Assembly: GCF_902459465.1 (NCBI RefSeq)
Contig: NC_047068.1
Span: 1,798,001-1,862,000 of the forward strand
Source: Asterias rubens
Lineage: Eukaryota; Echinodermata; Asteroidea; Forcipulatida; Asteriidae
Direction of reading: 5' to 3'
Length of the DNA stretch: 64,000 nt
The notes under the pieces were generated by a model. The model ran no database searches. It was not told the origin of the DNA and worked only from the letters and a program-made list of their open reading frames with translations. Position numbers and translations under genes: made by a program. This document shows positions 1 to 10,640 of this stretch, piece by piece (positions within the stretch are counted from its first letter, which is position 1; each line of letters opens with the position of its first letter).

Positions 1-598
1 GAGTGATTTCTGTAACACTTTCTTGATGCATTTGTAAACATTTTACAAACAGTATCCTTAACAAAATTGGCTCAAAGGTAACTGGTTAATAAATCAAAGT
101 GGTTTGAAGGCAAGGTTGTTTGTATGTGAACAGAAGCAAATTTGAAGATTGAATTATGAAATGTAGAGTGTGGCTAGTTGTGAGTTGAATAAAAAGGATA
201 CAAAAAACTCTATTTATGAATTTGGCATGAATGAATATCAGTGAATTTGAAACCCAATTTTGTAAATATGATACCCAATTGTGATAAAAAATAATGTAGA
301 TTAAAATAATTGCAGCACACTTGAAATCTCATCAATGTTTTTGGGATGAGTTTATAAACAACTCTTTGCAGTGTACCTCCTAACCATGTAGGAGAAAAAT
401 TAACTGAGAGTAAGAAGTAAACGAATAGCAAACAGCGCGACTTGTTTCCAGCGGCTGATGTACTATTCTAGTTCAATTTAACAAACGGGAAGAGCTTAAT
501 TGCTCTTCAAATGACAGCAATTTAACTGGGGTCCCTTGCTTTATTTTAGCATGATTGTAAAATGTAGCATTTAGACAAGATTTGGCAATATTTGTTGT

Positions 599-687
599 CC
601 TTTCACACGAGGTAAATTGTGTCAAAATTTCCAACCATGCTATAATTTAGCGTGGGAGCCTTGCTAAATTGCCCTCATGTGAAAAGG
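599..687. mobile_element. short MITE-like inverted-repeat element
   Basis: An 89-bp element bounded by imperfect terminal inverted repeats (CCTTTCACACGAGG on the left, CCTTTTCACATGAGG read from the right). No clear target duplication was found, so the class is unknown. Confidence 0.4.
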
Positions 688-970
688 GGCTATAGAGTAA
701 ATGGGATCGGAATGAAGAAGTAGGAATTCTCCCTTTCTACGAATAGTTTCATACCCTAGGGTGAATCGAACAGATGGTAGGCAATAATAAATAATCATAT
801 TTAGAATAATCACCAATCAGTCAAATGAAAATACAACACTCAAATGACTCTAAAGCTATGTCACTATTATGTCTGTCAGTGTCTGTGTGTATCTATAATA
901 ATTGTATTGTAATAAGTAGGAGTTGAAGTCTCATGCTGGAGATACAATCTATAAGGTTTGTGGTAACACC

Positions 971-1003
971 ATGTACATGTACATGTACATGTACTTACAT
1001 GTA
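971..1003. repeat. ACATGT microsatellite
   Basis: Four to five copies of the self-complementary hexamer ACATGT/GTACAT. A similar tract occurs at about 19145-19170. Confidence 0.7.
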
Positions 1004-1057
1004 CTGGAAACAAATCACTGTACATGGAGCTGTAACTCAAAGAGTAAAGTTTCATGG

Positions 1058-1222
1058 TATAGACCTTCATCACGGTGTGGCCATCTTGAGTTTACTCCAA
1101 TCCAACTCAATGTAACCAAACTGATGCTAGACAAAATAATAGTCTGGTGCCATGTTAGCATTCATTACTGTTATTGGAAACAGGAAACATGACCAAGATC
1201 GTGACAGCGTGATCAAGTTCTG
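1058..1222 (+). mobile_element. MITE with TATAG ends (copy 1)
   Basis: Starts TATAGACC followed by a CCATCTTGA motif; the right end carries the inverted counterpart CCAAGAT. A longer copy lies at 34821-35038. Flanking TA dinucleotides suggest a Tc1/mariner-type target, which is inference. Confidence 0.5.
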
Positions 1223-1454
1223 TTACCCCAAACCTGAATAAATTGTTCTGTAACAAAAGCCACCTTATTATGAAAAAAAAATCAAACATGTCATTGTAAT
1301 TTAATGTAAATTGAAAGTAGAGCTCTACGATCCTCAAGCAGTGCTAATGTAATATGACTGAATAAAGATCTATGTGTCCTATTGTTTTAAGCAAGACATT
1401 ATGTGTCACTGTAAGTCTTATGTGTTGTCATTAATGAGGCGTATAGTTTAGAGG

Positions 1455-1839
1455 TTAAAGGCAGTGGACACTATTGGTAATTACTCAAAATAATAAGGAG
1501 CATAAAACGGTACTTGTTAATGAGTAATGGGGAGAGGTTGATAGTATGAAACATTGTGAGAAACGGCTCCCTCTGAAGTGACGTAGCATTCGAAAAAAGA
1601 AGTATTTTTCCCGAATTGATTTCGAGACCTCAGATTTAGAATTTGAGGTCTCGAAATCAATCATCTGAAAGCACACAAGTTCGTATGACAAGGGTGTTTT
1701 TTCTTTCATTATTATCTCGCAACTTTGATGACCGATTGAGCTCAAATTTTCACGGGTTTGTTATTTTATGCATATGTTGAGATACAGCAATTGAGAAGAC
1801 TGGTCTTTGACAATTACCAGTAGTGTCCAGTGTCTTTAA
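1455..1839 (+). mobile_element. T2/Kolobok-like MITE, family A, full-length copy
   Basis: Begins TTAAAGGCAGTGGACAC and ends with the inverted counterpart GTGTCCAGTGTCTTTAA, about 28 bp of terminal inverted repeat with TTAA at both ends. A central stem-loop (GATTTCGAGACCTCA paired with TGAGGTCTCGAAATC) lies near 1618-1660. The TTAAAGG end is the signature of T2-type MITEs of the Kolobok superfamily, known from Xenopus; assignment here is by that motif. At least nine other copies or fragments occur in the window. Confidence 0.75.
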
Positions 1840-2128
1840 TAGATGGATTGCACATATTTGATGATAAACAATGGAAAAGTGCACGAGTTTGACACAACTC
1901 TCAGCCAATGATAGCCTTTAACGCGTGCATGTTTCATCAAACATGGTGGTCAATGACGTCATGTGCAATCCAGAGCACGTTTGGGTGAGTGACTAGACTT
2001 GACCAGAAACTGTGACGTAGCAACCTCCCTGTGCTCTATGGTTTCTGGTTAGTCTAGTTGTTGTAGTAAAGTCTAGTCACCACCGGAACTTGCTCCCATC
2101 TATAGAGGTTTGCTTCATGAATTATTTG

Positions 2129-2505
2129 CTGTACACTAAGCTTGGGCGATATCGATTTATTTTATTCACGATATATCGCCGACAATATATCGCGATATTC
2201 GATATAATCACGATTAATTAAATTTGACATCATCAGTCTTCTAACTCCCAGTGAAAGTTGTAGAAGAGACAGTCATAGCATAAGAGAGGTGTTCTAATGA
2301 CCTATTCTTCTGGTTTCACTCCAAACCTATGGGGTGCAAGCTGTCTCAGCTAGGAAATACATCGTGATATTGCGATATTTAATCAATATTGCGATATATC
2401 GCGATATATCGATATTAAAACCAAATCGATCCGATATCAAAATCGTTTCCAAATTAATATTGTGATATTCGATAATATCGTGATATCGCCAAGCTTACTG
2501 TACGC
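2129..2505. mobile_element. hAT-type MITE with 8-bp target duplication
   Basis: The element spans 2137-2497. Its ends AAGCTTGGGCGATATC and the inverted AAGCTTGGCGATATC match except for one base. The flanking 8-mers CTGTACAC (2129-2136) and CTGTACGC (2498-2505) differ at one position, as expected for an aged 8-bp hAT target duplication. Both inner arms are rich in CGATAT/ATATCG. It has no coding capacity. Confidence 0.75.
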
Positions 2506-2885
2506 TTCCCTTCTTAATGGTGTTAGGCATGGAAAGGGAATCACGCTGTGTTATTTCTCCATTGTGGTCCAGTCAGTTGCGATACAGATTCTCATTCTCA
2601 ATGAGATATTTCAAAACGGTAAAAGAAAGTCACAAGCAGCTGGAAAAAAGCTTATTCTTAAGTTGTTCATCCTCAAAGACAAAACGGTGAAACTTTGTTT
2701 TGAATACCTGCGCACAGACACCATGTGATCAAATTCACAAATTTTAAAGAAAGGCCCGAGAAAGAGAAAATCAAAGACAGCTAGTGGGGGAAAAGGAAAA
2801 AGAATTGGGGTCATGCTGAAACAGTAGGCTTGATTGCGATTTGGGGGTCAGAGGAACACCAAGCTGACTTCAAGGGAATGATCGC

Positions 2886-3268
2886 GTGTGTGGGCATCCA
2901 TTCTGGCCTAGTTCCCGGACTCCCTCTACACAACATGGGAGTCCCAAAACGACGGGGTGGACTACCTCCGTAGAAAGTATATATAGAGGCCAAACATTAC
3001 ACTTTCAGTTCAACAATCCTAGACGAAGGTCACGGTTAACAAATAATCATCCACCACCAAGGCACATAAACTTCCAAAGAGATGTGGTGCTCATGTGCAC
3101 TACCGATGATGTGAATGTTCCAAGAGGATGTACACGGTCTTTACTTGCAGATGCTGGCCACATAATAAACCCATCTCAATTCAACAGAAGTCGGAGTGCG
3201 GAGGATAGAAGGGCCCACCTGGAGGACGCTTTTCAGCACAAGTTACAGAATTTGACTGCCTCCCCCAA
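2886..3268 (+). CDS. unrecognised open frame ending at a possible splice donor
   Basis: An open frame of about 128 codons ends at a GTATGT donor-like site at 3269. The last third (a TTDDVNVPRGC segment, then an Arg/Glu-rich helix-like stretch) reads like real protein, but I do not recognise a family. It lies upstream of a LINE fragment and may be part of a transposon. The start is not supported; an upstream acceptor is possible. Confidence 0.25.
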
Positions 3269-3562
3269 GTATGTACTGACATTTTGTTCTTGTTTGTCAG
3301 CATATAACAGTAATGAACATGCGTGCTTTATTGTTTGTGTTTCAACCTATTTCTTCCTCAAAACATTGTGAACTGCTTCAAACACGGTTAACAAGTGCAA
3401 TTGAAATGACATATGTTTGAATTATTGCATTGAATGTGCATCCAATTGATATATGAACATGTACCTAACTTTTGTCTTCTGTTTTCGTAGACCACAAATG
3501 GACGTGCCTGTTTTTCATATTGGTGACTCTAATTAAACAAACTAATTGTTTTTGTTCAAGAA

Positions 3563-3805
3563 GACCTGAAGTGGAACACCCAGGTTGGAAGTACATGTAT
3601 GTGCACCAAATTCAACAGGAAACTTTACTTTCTTCGCATGCTCAAACGTTGTAATCTCCCACGGACTGAACTGTCAAATTTTCTCACCACAAACTGTTTT
3701 TTTTTTTTTTTTTTTTAAAGTTTAATATTTGCACCGTTCACAGTAATATGGAGCGCTTTGGGACGTCCTCCGGGTGTGAAAAGTGCTACATGCATATAAA
3801 AACGG

Positions 3806-3853
<48 letters not shown>

Positions 3854-3880
3854 ATTATTATTATTATTATTATTAATATT
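3563..3880 (+). mobile_element. LINE 3' end: reverse-transcriptase C-terminus plus ATT tail
   Basis: The frame from 3565 reads DLKWNTQVG then KLYFLRMLKRCNLPRTEL. These match the pattern found at the C-terminal end of CR1/Jockey-type reverse-transcriptase domains (LkWn..., rLyfLrrLkr...eL). It is followed by a T-run, a GAGCGCTTTGGGACG segment and an ATT microsatellite (about 3811-3880), like a LINE 3' tail. Only a 5'-truncated, dead copy remains. Exact clade is not determined. Confidence 0.55.
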
Positions 3881-3899
3881 TGGTTTTGTTTTTAGCAAG

Positions 3900-4480
3900 G
3901 CATCTAATACTTGCTGAAGTCTGTAATTTGGGCGAGAAGTTTCTAATTGATAAAGTGTTTTATGTGAGATGCGCGTACATGTGGTTGTGCATGTATGTTA
4001 CTTACTATTTAAATTTTTGACAAGACAAACATGTCGTTGTGCATGTACGCCAAACTGGTTTCCTCAGGAAATGTGTACATGTCTTTTGTTGTTGTTGTTT
4101 TCTTGTACATAACAATGAAGGTACTTTTAACTAAGGAAATGTGAATTGGAAATGTGAATTGGAAATTGTTTCATTCTTTTAATTGTTTAAACGTGTGCAA
4201 TAATTTAAAGTTATAATCAAAAACAATCTCTTTGTTGGTTATGGTGCTGCTTAAAAATATTGTTCAAGATGTTTCGTACTTCACCTAATTTGTCCCTAAT
4301 GTGGTGATAACAATGGAAGGTTGTTATTGAAATTGATGGAATTTTACTCTATTTGATCACTTAAGTTGTTGTTGTCTATTTATTAGACCTATGGCCTCGT
4401 TATTACAAAAATTATCCACATATTGAAAATAAATGAATATAAGTTATTTCCCGCAAGCATACCTTTCATTTCCTTCAACA
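3900..4480. repeat. non-coding region with a dispersed intron-like repeat
   Basis: 4155-4420 is a diverged relative of 13035-13265. Shared blocks include TTGATTATGGTGCTG-like and TACTTAAGTTGTTGT-like strings and TTTATTAGACCTAT/TTTATAGGACTTAT. In both places the block ends at a pyrimidine-rich AG that could act as a splice acceptor. Confidence 0.45.
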
Positions 4481-4481
4481 G

Positions 4482-4609
4482 AAATGGAGAATGGGAGAAC
4501 CTTTAAGGTCAAAAAGTATGGAAAAAGAGTGACTAAGATTGAGGTTGCTTCATTTAAGATGACACTAGAGAAAGTGGTCAAAGCAGGCATAAACACCAGC
4601 TTCCTGTAA
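4482..4609 (+). CDS. possible internal exon, product unrecognised
   Basis: A stretch open in one frame (about 42 codons, Lys/Val-rich, containing ENGRTFKVKKYGKRV) sits between an acceptor-like TTCCTTCAACAG and a donor-like GTAAGAAG. It precedes the P2X7-like domain and may belong to the same gene or element. The protein family is unknown to me. Confidence 0.3.
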
Positions 4610-4993
4610 GAAGTTACTTGCACAATGTCCCAAGTAACAAGGTAAACAGTTTAAAGATGTGAAAGGAACAACCTTGTTAAAGAAGATTGAAAGCAAGTTT
4701 GAAATATGTGATTTATTATTATTTTTCACAAATTATTTTTGATGATTTTAGTCATTTGTATTCGACGGTGTCAACAACTTGGTAATTTTTGAACTTGCAT
4801 TGTTCATGCATTAGTCTAAACATTTATGTGTGTAGTGCAATGTATTTTTATAGATATTCTATATATATGTGTAGCTTAAGAATTGTAATGTTAATTGTAA
4901 ATAAGCGTGTTGACGTCGCTGCTTATGCGCTATATAAATGTTGCCTATTATTATTGTTGTTTATTTATTACAATTTTTTTTCTCCTACACAGA

Positions 4994-5545
4994 CAATGAA
5001 CCAAATCCTAGATCCAATGGCCATAGTGCTCCAGAGATCCATGTGGAGGGAGCTCCTTAACAATGAGCCTGATGCTGACCAGGCAGGGCAGCAAAATCAG
5101 CAGAGCCGCCACACGTCATATCGCTGCTTTATGCTGTGGCAGTACAAAAAACAGGCTCGGCACTAGTGATCCCTAGCTGTGTGGTTAATGCAAAACCGAG
5201 CAACCTACCTGGACCCACACGGCCAATACACAGGTTTCAGAAGGAACCGAGGTGGGTGAAAAAGACTTCTTTCTATGCACCAGCCTCTAAACAATGAGCC
5301 TGATGCTGCCCAGACAGGGCAGCAAAATCAGCAGAGCCGCCACACGTCATATCGCTGCTTTGTGCTGTGGCAATACAACAGGCTCGGAGCTAGTGATCCC
5401 TAGCTGTGTGGTAATGCAAAACCGAGCAACCTACCAGGACCCACACGGCCAATACACAGGGTTCAGAAGGAACCGAGGTGGGCGTAAAAGACTTCTTTCT
5501 ATGCGCAAGCAGGGTCTTTTGGTGAGACATGTACAGAAACTTTGA
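4994..5545 (+). pseudogene. tandemly duplicated P2X7-type C-terminal domain, broken frames
   Basis: Two copies of the same segment (about 5053-5280 and 5284-5507) lie 231 bp apart, exactly 77 codons. Each encodes SYRCF(M/V)LWQY followed, in another frame, by VIPSCVV, an Arg-Ala-Thr-Tyr stretch and HGQYTGFRRN. This order (AYRC..., ...PSC..., GxYxGF) is that of the intracellular C-terminal domain of P2X7 receptors, which in invertebrates is often found detached from the channel. No P2X transmembrane or ATP-binding part is visible. In copy 1 the frame breaks at an A-rich insertion near 5145. In copy 2 a shift occurs near 5380, between the LWQY half and the VIPSC half. A pyrimidine-rich acceptor (TCTCCTACACAG) ends at 4993 and starts the open frame. 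Likely a dead or transposon-borne copy; function is not inferable. Confidence 0.6.
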
Positions 5546-5739
5546 GAAACAGAAGGGTCATTACCTCCGCAGGAGTACTGAAGCGCGTCTCAGATATAAC
5601 CATGAGGTGTGCCATGAATAGACTTGGATTTAAGTACAGGCAAGCTCGTCAAAGGGGATTTGTAACGGATTTGGATCTAACGAAGAGAGTGACATCGCCA
5701 AGGAGAGCACCAGTTAGTACCCGCCCAATGTGTGGATAG
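5542..5739 (+). pseudogene. fragment resembling a transposase helix-turn-helix tail
   Basis: A 65-codon open frame contains ITMRCAMNRLGFKYRQARQRG, reminiscent of the second helix-turn-helix region of Tc1-like and related transposases (RCLNxLGYxYxQARxKG). No catalytic region follows in frame. Assignment is by pattern only. Confidence 0.35.
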
Positions 5740-6037
5740 ATTCCATTGCAAGCCTGGTGCCAGGGTATTGCAAAGGCGCAGTGAGGGTCTAGACCAGCAT
5801 TGTACAGCAATGGGGAGCAAAGTCTGATCCGGTGGACAAGCTGTCAAGTGGATGGTTTTATCCTGAATCGAGAGCATGACTACCCGCAGTGAACTACTCA
5901 CCCAGTCAGCTATTCATGCATTATTTTAGTACCAACATAATGAGATCACTAGTATAAAAAAAAAACAAGCAAGGAGACAAGATGAAAGAAGCTCATCAAT
6001 AGAAGAGGTATCCAGTGTCATTGCAGTAATTATCTTC

Positions 6038-6268
6038 ATGGGCCTAGTTTCAGTGCTTACGCTTCAAGAATATTGTTCCAAAGATTTTTTTCTTGGCCAA
6101 CCCTTTGCCAAGAGAATCATGTCTCGGTCAAAGTTCCTGCCCATTCTATGGGATCAACACATCAGTGATCCAGATGAAGATGAGGAAAATCAACGTTTGA
6201 AAACCATCAACGACCCCAGATGCCACCACTTGAACTTTGACGAAATCAACAAATATATTTCCACATAG
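6038..6268 (+). pseudogene. piggyBac-like transposase fragment
   Basis: A 76-codon frame contains FAKRIMSRSKFLPILWDQHISDP, matching the segment of piggyBac transposases where a conserved MSRxRF precedes a histidine and a 'sDp' turn. It is unrelated in sequence to the piggyBac copy at 15965 and carries no catalytic Asp. Decayed remnant. Confidence 0.45.
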
Positions 6269-6394
6269 TACAGCCGTTTAAATTAATGTTGTTTTTAGTA
6301 TACTGTTAATGATGAAACATTCATTGTTAAAAATAATCTGTTTCAAATTAGTAATGCAATTAAGATTTGATCGTTGCACAGCCTTTTCTTTCAA

Positions 6395-9300
6395 TTGAAT
6401 TTGCCTTTTCTTGAGTCAACATCTTATTTCATCGGCCCAGAGCAATTTATAAGAGATGCCAATGTCAGTTACAATGTTGGAGGGAGGAGGCATCCCGCTA
6501 TGCTGGAGAAGCAGTTTGCGGGCGAAAAATACATCAACAAATGCATAGCAGAGTATCTGCCGGGGAAAACCTACAAGCAGATCAGCGACAAGCGATGCGG
6601 TCTGAAACAAATCAACAGGTGCGCGTACAGCCCAAGAGAAGCAGGGCAAGCACTGAACAAGAAGGCATACCTGGAGTTCGTAGGTTTAAACCCGGAGACT
6701 CAAATGGGTAAGTGCATTGCCAAGGAAGCCCGAGCTAGCGAGCTCTCGGCTTGGCAGGAGATCGAAGCAGAAAGCACACGGCTGCTCAACGCTAAGACCT
6801 CCAAGAAACCGCGACCGGGAAGGACTAAGTAGCAAGAGGAAAGTTGATGTAAGAGAAGGAGCAAACATCGGCAAATCCAACCCCAAACGAGCAGGAAAGA
6901 AAAGTGAACACAAACGGGTTCAGAGCCTCTACAAGTTCAAGAAAAAGATTCTTGTAGCGGAAATCTTGGATAATAAAAGCCGCGAGAAGTGCAAACTCGA
7001 TCCGAAGGAAGTCGAAGACTTCTACAGGGAGAAACTGGAGGAAACTCCTGAGATTGCAGGGCTCGAGGACTGGAGTGGCGTTAAGATTTCCAAAGGCGTT
7101 AAAGAACAATCCGTACTCACTTAACCAGTAACAGTTCTCGAAATAGAGAAAAGTCTCCATTTCATGGACTCATCAAGTGCCCCAGGTCCTGACGGTATCA
7201 CTGTCAAAGACGTGAGGTCGATGAACATGGAGACACTGTCAACCATGCTTTCAGCGTGGATGCTGTGTGGAAACGTCCCCGAGAGCATAAAAGGCGCAAG
7301 GTCCGTCCTGCTCCTGAAATATTCAGAGGGGCTAGACCAAATTGGAAACTGGAGACCTATCACTTTTGGCTCAGTCATCATGAGACTGTTTACTAAGATC
7401 TTGACTGCTAGACTTACCAAGGTAGTTCGTTTAAGTCCAAGGCAGCGGGGATTCGTGGCAGCTCCGGGGTGCGCCCAGAACTTGTTTCTGATCGATACCC
7501 TGGTTAAAACGTATGCCTATATCAATGGCATTCCTCGATCTGTCTAAGGCATTTGACACGGTGAACCACCATCACATATACAGCGAACTGGAGAAGGCCG
7601 GGTTGGACTCGCATGTCATCGGTCTAATCAAGTCGCTGTATGACGGCAGTTTTACCGAATTCAAAGTGGGGGACAACAAGACCGGTCCCCTATACTTCAA
7701 GAAGGGAGTCAAACAGAGAGATCCACTCTCCCCATTGGCTTGCTATTCAACATAGCAATTGACCCACTATTGAGACGCCTAGAAGAAGAAGGGTTCTCCT
7801 TTGAGATCGATGGGGAGAGATGTTCTATCTCGGCCATGGCTTTCGCAGATGACATTGCGATAGTTGGAAAGTCAAGTCTGGACCTACAACGATTACTCGA
7901 TATAGACTGTGCAAGTCTCGCGTGCACCGGAGCGAGAAAACACGACAACTGAAGAACTTTATTTTTTTTATGAATAAATTCTTTGCTTTAATTTATTCTT
8001 AATGCTGAATCTGAACAACTAAAATACCCTATAGAGCTTGTTTAAATTAATTTTAGCTTTTTAAACAAACATACAATTATCAGTTGTATCGTATTGTTAA
8101 TGTATAGACAAAAGTAAAACTCTGGGACAAGGATGTTTGTTTGATCCTAAAATTTTTTTAAACCCCTTTTGTAAATGTACGCCCGAATGTGAAACTACTA
8201 AAAGCTGGTTTATACGCGAACGCACGATGGTCGCAAGGGCGTTAGATAAACGCGTGACGCAGTTTAAAGAGGAAGCCGACGCCTAAACGACCAATTAAAA
8301 AGCTTTTCAGCCCGCGCGACCAAAGCAAGCGTCTGCGTAAGTTTCACGATCGGAGATGGGCACAAATTCTTAATTTTTACCAAGTAACCTGACCCGAGGT
8401 CAAGTTTAAATATCGGTTTTTCTTTGTTATTATGTTGAATTTATTTTTACTTTTATATACTGTTAATTAGTATTACATTTTTAACTACATTAAACTAAAG
8501 TACTAGACGAAACAAAATCTCCCCAACGTAAAACTCCATAAGGATGGGACCACAATGGTCCCGGAAGTTCGAATCCGCGCGAGACTTGCACAGTCTATTG
8601 CCGACGAGTTCTGCCAGAGAATGGGGCTCCGCAGGAATTTGGGAAAGTGCGCGGCTTTCCACATCCAGCCCTGGGGGAAATCGTTTGCGGTTAATGGAGG
8701 GTCTCCTTAGTGCATTGGCGGCCTGCCAATCCCCTGGATCATACCTGATGAGACGACCAAATACCTTGGATTACGCAGAGGACAATGGCGAGGCTTCAAA
8801 ACGGAAGATCTAGGGGAGCGGTTAAATGTTTGGATTGAGCGGATAGGAAAACCTCCGCTCAAACCAGTCCAGAAAGTTGACTTGGTCCTTAACCATGTCA
8901 ACCCGAGATTGCAGTTCCAACACTCAATGACACAAGCGAGCGGTAATAGTTTGCGGGCTCAGAACAATCCTGGGGGCAGTGAAGGATTGGTTGAAGCTCC
9001 CTCCATGTACGACTAATGGACTGATCTACTCGGCCGTCGGCGATGGCGGCTTGGGCATGGTCAGATTTGAAAAGGTAATCCCTACCTTAAGACCCAAAGC
9101 CATTATGTCGTCCACCAATAGCGATGATCCCACCATAGCCCGTATAGGAAAAGTGGGACTGGCGCATTCGCGAAATGACAAAGTCCTACGCGAAATGGCT
9201 AGACCAAAGGAGTGTTGGAGGATAAAAGAACACACCGAATGGGCTGCCAAAGCGTGCCAGGGAATTGGTGCAGACGCCTGGAGGAATGATGCTCACGGTA

Positions 9301-9450
9301 ACAGGTGGATAACTACCGCGATACTGAGGGGACACCAGTAATGTGCAGCCCTGCAGATGTGCACGAACACTTACACATTACGAGAGGCATTACTGAGGGG
9401 TCAAGAGGGAGACAAGACCTGCCGGGGGTGCGACGCACCTACGGAATCTC
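6395..9450 (+). mobile_element. R2-superfamily non-LTR retrotransposon, copy 1 (broken)
   Basis: Reading order matches an R2/NeSL-type single ORF. A Myb-like N-terminal part has YLPGKTYKQISDKR near 6550-6600. The reverse transcriptase has SSAPGPDG near 7180, DLSKAFDTVNHHHIYSELEK near 7540-7590, GVKQRDPLSPL near 7710 and the catalytic FADD near 7845-7860. After an insertion comes a thumb-like segment (CQRMGLRRNLGKC near 8615), and then a CRGC...ESLEF zinc-knuckle start near 9420-9450. Frames are broken several times. A stop stands at 7123 where copy 2 has a Glu codon, and a frameshift around 6825 is shared with copy 2. About 600 bp of foreign, AT-rich DNA (about 7945-8540) interrupts the RT. 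The element ends abruptly where copy 2 begins. Confidence 0.7.
7945..8540. other. foreign insertion inside R2-like copy 1
   Basis: The reverse-transcriptase reading stops at about 7945 and resumes after about 8540. Between them is AT-rich DNA with no ORF. A 20-bp string from the R2 region (GACTGTGCAAGTCTCGCG at about 7904-7921) recurs in inverted orientation at about 8577-8594, just outside the two ends. Confidence 0.5.
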
Positions 9451-10355
9451 TTGAATTTGCCTTTTCTTGAGTCAACATCTTATTTCATCGGCCCACAGCA
9501 AATTATAAGAGATTCCATTGTCAGTTACAATGTTGGAGGGAGGAGGCATCCCGCTATGCTGGAGAAGCAGTTTGCGGGCGAAAAATACATCAACAAATGC
9601 ATAGCAGAGTATCTGCCGGGGAAAACCTACAAGCAGATCAGCGACAAGCGATGCGGTCTGAAACGAACAAATCAACAGGTGCCCGTACAGCCCAAGAGAA
9701 GCAGGGCAAGCACTGAACAAGAAGGCATACCTGGAGTTCGTAGGTTTAAACCCGGAGACTCAAATGGGTAAGTGCATTGCCAAGGAAGCTCGAGCGAGCG
9801 AGCCCTCGGCTTGGCAGGAGATTGAAGCAGAAAGCACACGGCTGCTCAACGCTAAGACCTCCAAGAAACCGCGACCGGGAAGGACTAAGTAGCAAGAGGA
9901 AAGTTGATGTAAGAGAAGGAGCAAACATCGGCAAATCCAACCCCAAACGAGCAGGAAAGAAAAGTGAACACAAACGGGTTCAGAGCCTCTACAAGTTCAA
10001 GAAAAAGATTCTTGTAGCGGAAATCTTGGATAATAAAGTCCGCGAGAAGTGCAAACTCGATCCGAAGGAAGTCGAAGACTTCTACAGGGAGAAACTGGAG
10101 GAAACTCCTGAGATTGCAGGGCTCGAGGACTGGAGTGGCGTTAAGATTTCCAAAGGCGTTAAAGAACAATCCGTACTCACTGAACCAGTAACAGTTCTCG
10201 AAATAGAGAAAAGTCTCCATTTCATGGACTCATCAAGCGCCCCAGGTCCTGACGGTATCACTGTCAAAGACGTGAGGTCGATGAACATGGAGACACTGTC
10301 AACCATGCTGTGGATGCTGTGTGGAAACGTCCCCGAGAGCATAAAAGGCGCAAAT
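9451..10355 (+). mobile_element. R2-superfamily retrotransposon, copy 2 (5' part)
   Basis: Nearly identical to 6395-7305 and beginning at the same element position (TTGAATTTGCC). One frame stays open from the Lys-rich linker through SSAPGPDG because the codon that is a stop in copy 1 is GAA here. It carries a 6-bp in-frame deletion near 10310 relative to copy 1. Homology ends at about 10355, where unrelated AT-rich DNA starts. The frameshift near 9885, at the Lys/Arg-rich stretch, is shared with copy 1. Confidence 0.7.
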
Positions 10356-10640
10356 ACGGTCTTTGTTTCAGAGTTAATGGGTTATTATTTCCTTTGGAGC
10401 ACATTGTTTATAAGTGTTGATGTTCCTTTCCAGTACAATTTATACGTGAACACAAGGGATAAGTCATTCAATTGTTCATGGTATTTTCCTTTAATAGATT
10501 GGTTCATTCCGTAATAGTGGTGTTATTTAATTTGTAAATATTATTGTGCTTTAATTTATTTTATTATATTATCAATTGTCATTATTCTCTGTGTCGGAGA
10601 CGAACGAACATTGAATATTCTCTTCGTCTTCTTTTACAGA
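10356..10640. other. unrelated AT-rich insertion between R2-like blocks
   Basis: No similarity to the retrotransposon frame. It ends with a pyrimidine-rich TTCGTCTTCTTTTACAG that looks like a splice acceptor; similar CTTCGTCTTCT strings occur near 15630 and 31585. Confidence 0.4.

Larger units (their letters stand above)
1..1054. other. AT-rich non-coding stretch with a small inverted-repeat element
   Basis: No convincing coding sequence. The only structure is a short element at 599-687, whose ends CCTTTCACACGAGG and the reverse complement CCTTTTCACATGAGG form a 14-15 bp terminal inverted repeat, and an ACATGT microsatellite at about 971-1003. Confidence 0.5.

Noticed and set aside
1485-1745. 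MSSIGHQSCEIIMKEKTPL-type ORF, also at 39100-39351 and 58113-58343
   Set aside because: The same short frame appears in each T2-like MITE copy in antisense; it varies in length and has no start or stop conservation, so it is a by-product of the repeat.
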